A stretch of DNA of 64,000 nt from Bathynomus jamesi (lineage: Eukaryota > Arthropoda > Malacostraca > Isopoda > Cirolanidae). This document shows positions 10,641-20,864 of this stretch, one piece after another; within the stretch, counting starts at the first letter, position 1; each line of letters opens with the position of its first letter. The stretch is from assembly GCA_023014485.1 (NCBI GenBank), contig JAJOZX010000925.1, positions 775,501 through 839,500 on the forward strand. The letters are read 5' to 3'. The notes beneath the pieces are model-generated. The model did not search any database and was not told where the DNA came from. It saw only the letters and a program-made list of their open reading frames with translations. A program made the translations under genes and the position numbers.

Positions 10641-12839
10641 CCGCTCCTCCTTTTTCTCTCTCTGATAATTCTCCAGATGACCAAGTTGGTGGCCAGTGCC
10701 CATTGACACTATGTGCGCAGAATGCAATACGATTTAACTATCTGAAATAACGAATTCCCATAACTGATACCTCTTCTGCGGTCCTCATCGTTTCCGATTT
10801 GTGCTTGAACTAGTTATCAGCAGCCGAATTCCTAGCAGTTTTCTCAAAGTTGTCAAAATTCTCTTCCATCTTCTTGGTGCACTGACCGCAGCCTGAAAAC
10901 AGTTGATTATATGAAATCGACACATCAGGGAACCCTGCATAAACAAGGCAAAGGCAACCTAGTTGGATCCCTAGATTCCGTGAAATAGCTGCAGCAATAA
11001 TTAATTTCACAAACAAAAACAAATTCGTCTTTTTCCGTTGCCTTCACCGATCGATCGAAGACTGGCAATCTTTTATTTAAAGTGTGTTGGTCCAGGACAC
11101 CAGCAACGTATGTTTAGCATATAAAATTTTTATTTCAACTGTTCGTTTTGGACTCGTTCAAATAAGTAAAAAAACTCGGTTATAAAAAATAGTTACGAAC
11201 CCCAAAATAAATCTTTGTTAACGAGTAACCATACAGTACCCACGCGGTTACCGGTGATTCACTCAACCTTCAACAGTTAATCATAATTTACCAATTGTGA
11301 CCATTACCCACTTACCCGTTATAATTCCACCGAGTTAACCGTGATTTGGCGTGGTTTACATCCGCGCTTCATAGAGTGCATATGCACGTGTGGCTTCGCT
11401 TAGCTTCACGTCTTATACAATTACTGTAAGTAGTTTGTATTCAACATATACTAATAGAATAATAATGTGTGGTGGCGCGCGAAGTGGGAGGCCAGTGAAT
11501 GGTGGTAGACAGCAGCAGCTACACGTCACCGTTGTTGGGGTATACTGTATTAATCGTGAAATCGGGTTATCCGTAATTGTGGACCACCACTCAATCACGG
11601 ATAACTGAATAGTGAAACAGTTTTTTAACTTGGTTATGAAGTTCTGTTATAGTAACTATCCCAACGCTAACATAGGACAATAGCAAAGTCAGTGACTTTT
11701 CCACTCAATGCTTAACTGCAGATCCATTCGCGATTTATTTAAAAATTAATTTCCAGGAACAAAGACCAATACTACTACTTTGGGACGAGTTCCTATACGT
11801 CAAAGTAAGCCGAAGTGGAAGGACCAAAGAGGGATTGGCAGACCGGGTTGGGAGGAAACTGCCGAACGTGAAAGAGAAGAGGTATTTCAAGCCCTGTAAG
11901 GTGCGGTGGACATCCAGCGAGAGATAGCCACTTTGCGCATAAATACTGACAATAGGAGAGAATCGGAATGCGCCGGTGCTGATGCACACACCCGGGGCGG
12001 AGGCAGAAGCGGAAGAATAGGCCTGACAGATGGGAAATCAGGGACGAAAAAAGTGTGTGGAAAATTTTCCATGTGACTCACACTTTATACCAAAGGCATT
12101 CGTTATACCAGCAATGTTGTTCAACTGGTGTTTTTGTCTGTCGAGCAATGTGACGCAACTGATTTTTATTTGGTGGATCCTCTGCACTCCGAACGACAGT
12201 CTCCCTACGTCACGGGAAGTTTTCCGACGCTCCGAACGCAGCATAAATTTGCTAAATTTTCACTAAATTACCCGAAATCGCACTAAAAAAAAAGCTGGTA
12301 AACCAAAAGTTGAAAAACAAAACGTCGTCACTTGTCTATTACGTCAGCATGGATCCTGGGGGTCCGCTTTCAGAACGCATGCATTATTCAAGTGCCAATA
12401 CCAATTTTTTTTTTTTTTTTTTTTTTGCAATTCTTCATAATACAATCTGATGATGATGATAATGCAATCATAATAAATGAGATAAAATATCACGAAAAAC
12501 AAAATAAAATTCCAAAAAAAATTCTTAAAACGAAAGCAAACAGAAACTAGGAAGCAAACCATACACTGAATACTAAATTTGGTGTATTTCTTTGTTATGA
12601 ACCCTAACTCTAATAGATTATGAGAGAATTCAGTCAATTTAGTACGTCGATATTTTTAGTGAAGAGTCCTCGAATTAGTGACAAAGTTACTCGTTTTAGT
12701 GCGTCAAATTAATTATTCCCGAAATAAAACGCGGATATATCATACGTATGCATGGACTTAAGACGGGTATGTATAGAGCGAGTAAACGGCTTTTTTAAAG
12801 GTTTATTTTCAATTAAATATTTTACGGTTACGGTATTTA
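10641..12839. other. Repeat-poor spacer, no gene recognised
   Basis: Both strands were read. The open frames are short and have no family motifs. A poly-T tract lies at 12,405-12,426. Several GC-richer islands (for example 11,790-12,050) may be old repeats I cannot name. Confidence 0.4.
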
Positions 12840-13640
12840 TCATGAAAATACACGAACACGGAATTTCATAGTAAAAATCGGGAAAGAGAAAACGGAATAG
12901 TTGGCATGTATGCCATAGTCTAACTTACTTTGGACCAAGGAGTGGTAGAGTCGCCAAAGGGTGCAAGTCTGAATGCACGAAGCCTTCAGGTGGGGAATCC
13001 AGGAGGGGGGGGGGGGGGGGGGGTCCAGGAGACCCAAAAATCCAGTTTCGGAGACTACGGGGAGTGGCGATCCATAAAGAGAAAGGGAAGGGACGGCGGT
13101 GGCGACAAAAATGCACCACCACCGTTTCCGAAGGGAAAAAGCGAAACCCGTAATCTGTAGGCCATCTGTAGGCCGAATCCAGGGCTCGCTGGAGGAGACG
13201 TTCAAGGAAGGTAGATCGGGAACCGGAGCAATAAATGGCAAGGCCGTCGACATAGTGTGTGGCTGTAATCCCCGAAAGCAGAGCCGTCACCACGTCATCA
13301 ATCGCCAAATCGATAATGATGCTCAGGACGCTGCCCTGGGAAACCCCTTCCTCTTGCAAGTGTACGGAAGAGAAGGAAGTACCCACCTGAACACGAAATG
13401 AGCGAGAACACAAGTTGAAGATGAAGGGCGAAGACCTCGAAAACCCAAGAGATATAGTTTACGACAAATCCACCACCGCCAGCCAGGTTGTGTCATACGC
13501 TTTCTCATATACAGTGTGTCCTATGCATAGAGGTGACGCCGCTTTGCAAAGGACACACGGACCGCAGTCTCCAGCTGAATCAAAATGTCAGTGGTGCTAC
13601 GGCCCCTGCTAAAACCGGTCTGTGCGGGAGAAAGCAAATT
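12840..13640 (-). mobile_element. LINE fragment carrying the RT core (minus strand)
   Basis: From 13,640 downwards the order is GRSTTDILIQLETAVRVSFA, then AYDTTW, EGVSQGSVLS, HYVDGLAIYCSG, then SLVQSKLDYG near 12,900. These are RT motifs of an I/R1-group LINE. The catalytic box is YVDG instead of YVDD, and frames change near 13,420 and 13,000. A 19-base G run at 13,005-13,023 reads as a proline run. It has no RNase H or 3' tail. Confidence 0.65.
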
Positions 13641-16600
13641 ATTATTTTTTTTCTCCCACTTTGAGATTGACTGCCGTTTCAAACCTAGAAAGGTTCATAT
13701 CACGACGAGACTAAGTTAGAAAGAAGCGAGACAAGAGCCGCGACAGTCAGAGGAAATCAAATATAGGGCCAACAGAAAAGGAAGCACTCTCTGCAAGAAT
13801 GGACTGAAGACGCGTTGAAGCCGGACGGGAATGTAACTCCGGGAAGCACTGCGAACAAAAGGTTGAATAAAGAGGGCAAAAAATAAACACATGCTCAACA
13901 GTGAGAGGAACATGACAATGTGGGAAAGGCTCAGGAGGATTTCCAGAAATAAGGTGGCCATGGGTTAAACGGGTATGACCAATTCTCAAACGAGCCAATA
14001 GAACTTCCTTATGCAGGGATTTGTGATATGAAGAAGACCAATGACGAGGAACAGACTTGAGATGGTGGAGTTTGTTCACACCGACGCCATCCCAGTCGTG
14101 CTGCCGCAACGACCTGAAATAGCGGCGGAGGGGAGGAACGAAATCTGAAAAGGGCAAAGACTTAGGGGTAATAGGAAGGGAGCAAGCTCGTCTGGCCAAA
14201 AGGTCTACCTCCTCGTTACCGACAATACCCACACGAGAGGGTATCAAACGGAAAGAAATACGCCGCGCAAAATAAGCAGTGAGAAAATGAAAAAAAGTTG
14301 CTGTGCCCTTCGGCCCAGAAGGTATTTAGGGTCATAAGATTCTAAAGACATCAGAGCACTACGAGAATCCGAAGAAATAAAGAAACTCGGGGGAAGAGCA
14401 CCAATATGGGTTAGAGCTTCCAGAATAGCAGTGTGTTCTGCTAAATAAATGGAGGTGTGAAGGAGATGGATACTCCGAAGAGTCTTAAAAGGGAGATGAA
14501 AAAGGGAGAATGGGAGCCATTTGTGTAGGTATGAATGGAAGAGTGACAAATTAGGTGTTCACAGAACAAGGACAACAGGGCAGTACTAAGGATGGACATT
14601 TTATCAAAGGGACACAAATCCTTGCAATAGGAAATCGGATGTAGAATCCACGGAGGAAGGACCTGAAACGAGACTGGGAGGATCAGAGGTAGAGGAAGAG
14701 CGTGATGAGGGATGAAGGCATGGAATCAATTTGTGGCGTTCGAGATGCCACACCAGACGCTGAGAAACGATCTTCTCAATAAGTTTCGAGAGGCAGCTAG
14801 TGACGGCTATTGGAAGGTAGTTAAGGGGAGATGTCGGGTCTTTACCGTGTTTAGGAAAGGGGAGCACCACTGCCTCCTTCCAAAAGGAAGGAAAGGTGCC
14901 CTCCACCCAAATCCAATTCTAGAGATAAAGAACCGAAGGGTGTAGGTGGCGGAGTATATCGAAATGAATGCCATCGGGGCCGGGAGCAGACTTACCGCAA
15001 GAAGCCAGCGCCGAGCGCAATTCCGACATTAAAAAACGACGGTTGTAAGGGAAGTTATTGGGAGTCTGGAAAAGATGAGGGGAGCAAGAAAGCAAAGCCT
15101 TGCATCGGAGGAAAGAGGGATCACGGTGATCGTGTCGGGAGATGAGGGCAATGGTCGAGGCCAAAACTTCGGCCACTGCAGTAGGGGATGATACCGAGTT
15201 TCCGTCTATCATCAAAACAGGAGGAGAATGGGAAGATTTACCAGAGATCTTCCGGTTCTTGTTCCAGATTCGGGAGGAAGGGGTGGGGGAAGTGAGAGAA
15301 GAGACATAAGTTCGCCAGGGAAGGCGATGGGCTTCACAGTCCAAGTGACGGGCCTGAGCTCGCGCACGTTTGAAAGCTATTGAATTAGCAAGATATGGGT
15401 TGCGTTGCGTTGAAGACGACGAAAGGCTGATTTCTTAGCTCGAACGGCTAAGGCGCATGTCGGGGTCCACCATGGGACCGAAGGGGCAGAGGTGCGGGGA
15501 ATATCGACTTGGGGATGGAGGACAGAACGACACAAGTGACGTGATCGCTAAGGTAGGTGGAGGCAGCGTCTGAAGTCAGAAAGCTACTCGGAACTGCAAA
15601 GGATTTGGCTTTCAGACAGGAAAAGAGGCCAGTCAGCTTTGGCGAGAGACCATCGAGTAGGAAGAGCGAAGGAGGAAGAGGAGGGGAAAGTGGTCACTAC
15701 CATAAAGGTCTGGAGTGACAAGGCGGAAGAAGCAAGCGAAAGATCTATGGAGAAAAACGTACGGGCCTGGAGGTGAAAAGCTGTTGGCTAGCTGGTGATA
15801 AGAAGACAAACAGAAGTCGAGAGAAGGGAGACCACAACGCCACCCACTGATTAGTAACTGTCACCTCACAGAGGATGGCGCACGTTAAAGTCTCCTAGGA
15901 AGAAAAAGGAGAGCAGAAAGATCGTTTACAGAAACTTCCTGTGACTTGGGGGGGATATAATGAACAAATTGAATATAATCGGTCAAGGAAAAGCCGGGCC
16001 GCAACAGCCTGGAGATTGGTACAGAGGGGAAGGGGAGTAGACGGCACGTCAAAACGGACAAAAACCGCCGTACCCCGACGAGGAGCTGTATCAGGGGAGA
16101 GGTACGATGTGAATCTGCGGAGCGCGCGCAAGTGGGTGAACCCCAAGTTAGGTTTCCTGAAGGCAGAGAGAGACTGGGGAGAAATCTCGGATAAGGAGGC
16201 CACGACAATTCCACTGAAAGATACAGTCATCAAGAGCAGAAAACGGGGGAGGCGAGGGACGTAATCGTGCCTAATTTTCTCGAGTAGCTGGGAACAGCCA
16301 GAAGTCAGGATCAATAAGGGAGATATGAACCCTTCCTCCCCCTCTGACCATCCGGGATGCGAGTAAACACGGGTCACCTTCTGAGGAGAAAGGCGGGCGA
16401 GAAGATCCGACTTAGAGTATTCCAAAAGATGGGGAGCATAAACTACACCCGCACCAGTGTTAAAGGAAGGGTGGGGAAGGTAGTCCTGGGGAGCAGAAAC
16501 CAGGGTCGAGAGGACAAAACCTTCTGGTACTAGGCCTTGGAGGAGACTTCTAACAAAGCAGTCATCGTTCTGGGGCCACATCTGTCGGGGATTGCCACAA

Positions 16601-17130
16601 CGCGAAGTGAAGTCAACGTAGACCTCAAAAACGTCCCGCTGTGAGAGGGGAGGGGAAATGGAAGAACGGAAAACCAGAAATCGAGGGTATTCAGTCAGAG
16701 CCGTCGGCCTCTACGAAGGGGTCGAGGGGCTTGCGGGAACAAGACGTACGAGGAGAGCGCGAGTTTTCTGCAGCCAGAAGGGGGACGAGCCCCTCAAGAC
16801 GCGGTTTTCCAGTGGTAGAGGACTCGGGGCGGGGGGTTTACCTCGTCGGTTTAAAAACGTGGTCCCGTTATACGAAAGTTTGCTCCCAACAGCGCAAAGA
16901 CACCAGGCTCCCGATCGTACCAGCCCGGGCACACAACCAGCCAACATGGTGACGTCCTGAAGGCGCCACCTCCGGAGGGACATACTGGGAGCCAAAGACC
17001 TCGGTGGCTCTGAGTCCAGTTTCCCCAGCAGCCTGTCCGGCATGAGTGACCCGGGGACTGAGCCCCCGCCGACGTAGCCCAATGCGTCAGAACACGCAAG
17101 CCCCCTCACCACGACAAGGTGACAACCCCG
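13641..17130 (-). mobile_element. LINE with endonuclease, RT N-terminus and RNase H; RT core missing
   Basis: Reading the minus strand: a gag-like ORF1 region (17,130-16,250, including VTRVYSHPGWSEGEEGF); endonuclease pieces (RRGTAVFVRFDVP, RLYSICSLY, 16,130-15,890); linker and RT start (SAPGPDGIHFDIL near 14,990); WKEAVVLPFPKHGKDP and LIEKIVSQRLVWHLERH at 14,890-14,740. Then the RT core is skipped, and RNase H (FFISSDSRSALMSLES, 14,400) and the C-terminal RLRIGHTRLTHG block (13,990) follow. The GC-rich tract is full of frameshifts. The element belongs to the RNase H-containing I/R1/LOA group. Confidence 0.7.
13747..14549 (-). pseudogene. LINE RNase H and C-terminal region
   Basis: Two frames (14,549-14,244 and 14,247-13,747) contain EHTAILEALTH, SSDSRSALMSL, and RVGIVGNEEVDLLARRA (the last RNase H Asp region), then WSSSYHKSLHKEVLLARLRIGHTRLT and a degraded Cys/His knuckle (PHCHVPLTVEHVFIFCP). 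Together they give the complete RNase H plus tail of the LINE. A frameshift lies near 14,245. Confidence 0.7.
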
Positions 17131-17430
17131 GGGGTGATATTCCATTCGAGATAACCGTTGTAATTCCAATGTATTTAGTACCTATTATGATATACAATTT
17201 TACAGCCCATTTTAATCTCAATTTTCGCCATGAGACAAAAACTTAATCACAAAAATTTTATTAAGTACATATCTACAAGAGAAAGTTCAAATAAAAATGA
17301 AATCAAGTCAGAGCTAGTAGTACGGTAGGGTTGTCCCTATATTTATGAACATAATAAAGATTACAGGATAATATGGAGCATACACTCATAAATTAAGAAT
17401 ATATATTAAGATTAAAACAATGGGTATATA

Positions 17431-17497
<67 letters not shown>

Positions 17498-18384
17498 ATA
17501 TTATATATAAATAATCTGTGTGGATTATTAACTACTACTATTTTCACGAAATGGAAAACCTAATATTTATTAACCGAAAATGAATCATTTAAATGATCAC
17601 GTGATTGCATAATAATAATGAACTACTTAACGCCTAAAATAAATATACAATATTTATACAAACACTTTGAATCTTTTATTGTTGCTAACGCAGAAGGATT
17701 GCACTTAAGTATTAACAAATATTTATACAAAATCTAGTATTTTACATTTGTTTAATAATAATAATAAACTACAGGAACAAATTTACTACAGTATTTGTTA
17801 TTGTATAAAATACCAAATATAAATGAAATGCCTTCATATATTCAACCTTGAAATACAACAAAGATAGGTAATATCGACGTTTTCTTTAAAGTTAAAAATA
17901 TAAATATTATGGATAACTATTAAATAAGTGGCATTTCTACCTTCTTAATATTGTAAAACACCTATGGTCCTGGACACCAGCATACCTGGAGCAGTTTTTA
18001 CCGCGGCTTAATTTAACCCGGTACAAAATGCTCAGTACAATCTTACTTTTAAGTTGAAATTCATTCTTTTTATTTTTTTGATATTTCATTTTTGTAAATA
18101 ATGTTGGCAAAGGTGTACGAAATTTCCTCATTTAAAAAAATATTCACATTCATCTCCATAACGCTTTACCCATGAGACATCCTCGCCTTCAACCATTTTA
18201 CCCTTAATCCAATTGCGTAACTGCAGCAGCACGTGCGTGTACAATTTATTTAAAATATGAAAAAATAACAATCGTGTCATCTTATTCAAAATTTGAGAAA
18301 TGAAAAATTCTTTTGATACTCCTCCGAAGCGATGAAGAACGAAAGCTTTCCACTCTTCGCTCCATCAACAGAGTCACACCATTC

Positions 18385-18415
<31 letters not shown>

Positions 18416-19203
18416 TATAAAAAGGTCTTCAACAACAACTATACAACCATGAACTAAGAACTTAATTTACGATAGAAAGGTACTTGCTATGGTACATGGT
18501 AAAAAACATATAAAATATTCAGATTTAGAATCTTGAGGGATATGTGGTGGGATAAGAATAGAGTTCATCCATTGAAAGCTACAAGGTCATTTCTCCTCCA
18601 GTGAGCTTTCAATGAGATGAACTGACATTACGAAGAACTAGACTGGCTAGCTGAGAAATATACAGTAAATTTACATTCCATTTTTATACATAAAATTTAT
18701 AATTGGAATCATATTTAAATCACATTGTTATTAAGTTCATTATAGTAGATGCATCATCAATAGGAGACCAGTTATTAATGCAAATGCTAAAACTCGCACC
18801 TTGTGAAAATAACAAGTGAAAAAATGAACAATGAATAAAGAAATTGCTTTGCATTTCACACCTAATATTACTTAGTTATTTTCTAAATCAATTTCACCTC
18901 ATAAAATTTTAAAATTTATACTTAACTTTTAAGTAACAAACCTTTAATATACTTTCAATGATTAAATCTTTAATTTCGTAAGATGAATGAACTTTTAATG
19001 TAATTACTGACACGTCACTCAATACAAATTAAAGTTATGGGAATTTTTTTAAAAACAATAATAATAATAATAATAATAATTGTCCAAGTTTAAAACTGCG
19101 TAACAAAATCCTCAATTAATAAAGGTTACTACTAAAATGTCTACTATAAAATAAACAGTTTGCAGAGCACGAATGAAGAAGTATTTGGGGGAAAATAATA
19201 ATA

Positions 19204-19238
<35 letters not shown>

Positions 19239-19920
19239 GTAGTAAACAAAGGCTATAAATTTCAACTACAGAGAATCATAACTAGGAAGACTAGTAATTT
19301 ATTTAGCAATTTACAAATGGCCAAAGCTTCTCACTCGCCTTCCTGGTCAGTATTTCTGAAAGGTAACGAATTTGTTTGGCCAATTGTACTTTCCAATTTC
19401 CATCCTGCAATGAATTACATCCTGTCCTTTCTAACGTAAAAACTTTACAGGACAACATACGTATTGAAATAACCTAAAAAATTATATCTAGGTCTATCCT
19501 TAAACTAGTTCCACATTTATAAAAATATTTAAAATTTAGTTTTATTGAATACGGAGCATGTGCTTAAGTGTAGAACTGGGGATCTATTTGGTAAGAATGA
19601 AAAAAACCTAAAGAAAAATAATTTTACGAATAGTTCTTATAAATTTAGCAAACTTAGGAATAAAAAAATCCCAATATCTATCTATATTCTATAGAAAGTT
19701 TTGGCCAGGGTACAAAACAAGTTTATAAAGTACAGTGGCACCCAAAGGGGGGCTGAGATGTTGCGAGGGAGCACAAAATGAACCTTCAATGGAAAAATAA
19801 TCTTAACAAAATGTTAAAATGCGATTCAATGAATTGTTGTTAGTGATTTAGTATTTTCCAACTATTACTACCAGTGGGAAGTGTGGTAAAGAGAACTGTT
19901 TGAGAGGCCTTTGACGAGTA
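17131..19920. other. AT-rich spacer with microsatellites
   Basis: No gene was recognised. It includes an (AT)n tract at about 17,427-17,507, (ATT)n at 18,384-18,408, (AAT)n at 19,059-19,080 and (AAT)n at 19,195-19,238. The last bases may be 3' flank of the minus-strand ABHD17 gene. Confidence 0.5.
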
Positions 19921-19921
19921 A

Positions 19922-19927
19922 TTTATT
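19922..19927 (-). promoter_or_regulatory. Poly(A) signal behind the ABHD17 extension frame
   Basis: AATAAA on the minus strand, 37 bases downstream of the tandem TGATGA that closes the long post-stop frame. A second AATAAA at 20,780-20,775 lies only about 80 bases after the first stop, so two transcript ends are possible. Confidence 0.4.
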
Positions 19928-19963
19928 CTTTCCACTACCTTAACTCCTAATTATTTAAGGTCA

Positions 19964-20860
19964 TCACAGTAGCTTTTCATTTGCAGATCCTGAGTTAGAG
20001 TTCGATCTCTGTCTTTTGTGGTGCTGGTGGGAGAGGAGAGAAGAGGGCAGAGGGGTAGGTGAGGGGCTTGGGGGACAGAGATCAGAGGGGGAAGGGGGTT
20101 GGGCATCCATGGAATGGGTTGAGTGTGAGGGAGAAGAGGTGCGGGAGAAGGGGATGTGAGGAGTGGAGTGGTGAAAGGTGAGGGAGGGTATAGTTCCTTT
20201 ACCCCTTGACAGTCTCCGCCCTAGAGAAGGTATATCATAGGCACCGCTCGTGTAGAATATGTCGGGGCGGTGGGCGACCAATGACAGTGGCGTGTTGCCA
20301 CTCTTCGAGGTGAGGGTCGAGCTGGGGCTAATGTCAGGCTGGGAACGCCTTTCACTGGCCAAGTGGCACAGGGTCAATCCACAGTTTAATTCAGAATCAA
20401 ACCGGGAGCAGAGAGACTCACCGGATATAGTGGCTACATTTATCAGCTTTTTCTTGGTCACTTCTCTCGAGAAATCAACTAAATACTCCTTTGATCTGAT
20501 GGCAGCGGAAGGCTTGGGTGAAGGAGCAGAGGCGTTAGAGGGACGTCTCTCCAATGGAGTAGAGGGAAAGTACCCTTCAGAGGCCAAGGATCCCTCTGTG
20601 GCGATCATTCCGACATCGCTGTCCCAGTACTTCATCCGATCCCCGTCACTCTCCTTCTCTTCTCCCTTAGGCAATGACCCTCCTACAGAACCGCCAAATC
20701 CACCCAATTTCCCTGCAATCCCGCACCTCGGCCGCAGTACCGGACTTATCTGGCGCAGATACGGGTTGTGAGCATTTATTTCTGAGCAATCTCCTTTTGC
20801 GACCCTGGAGAGCCCCAGCACTGAAGTTTCATGACTGGGGACAGGGCCGTTAACTTGACG
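19964..20860 (-). CDS. 298-codon in-frame extension after the ABHD17 UGA stop
   Basis: The frame of ABHD17 continues without a stop from the base after UGA (20,863-20,861) to a tandem TGATGA at 19,966-19,961. The stop context is UGA followed by C. The translation is not random-looking. It has a basic/hydrophobic block (KEYLVDFSREVTKKKLINVA), the phrase HRPDIFYTSGAYDIPSLG, and a long Ser/Pro/His-rich C-terminus ending NEKLL. I recognise no family with confidence; the DIFY phrase faintly recalls the central loop of SLC16 transporters. There is no Met early in the frame and no in-frame splice acceptor that I found for the phase-0 upstream exon. Options are stop readthrough, an exon of another gene, or fortuitous openness in a GC-rich 3' UTR. 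Confidence 0.4.
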   Translation of the reverse strand, partial: RQVNGPVPSHETSVLGLSRVAKGDCSEINAHNPYLRQISPVLRPRCGIAGKLGGFGGSVGGSLPKGEEKESDGDRMKYWDSDVGMIATEGSLASEGYFPSTPLERRPSNASAPSPKPSAAIRSKEYLVDFSREVTKKKLINVATISGESLCSRFDSELNCGLTLCHLASERRSQPDISPSSTLTSKSGNTPLSLVAHRPDIFYTSGAYDIPSLGRRLSRGKGTIPSLTFHHSTPHIPFSRTSSPSHSTHSMDAQPPSPSDLCPPSPSPTPLPSSLLSHQHHKRQRSNSNSGSANEKLL

Positions 20861-20864
20861 TCAA
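20857..20864 (-). promoter_or_regulatory. CRE-like palindrome spanning the ABHD17 stop codon
   Basis: The sequence TGACGTCA, a perfect consensus CREB/ATF site, starts at the UGA codon itself. It sits in a longer palindrome, TTGACGTCAA. It may be chance. Confidence 0.2.

Noticed and set aside
17937..18131. Minus-strand 64-codon lysine-rich frame
   Set aside because: AT-rich spacer, no homology and no splice or promoter context.
20259..20771. 170-codon plus-strand frame opposite the ABHD17 extension
   Set aside because: Antisense to the longer minus-strand frame, with no recognisable domain; open because the tract is GC-rich.
19964..20821. Confident call as a monocarboxylate transporter exon
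   Set aside because: Only a short DIFY phrase recalls the SLC16 loop; no membrane segments are present.
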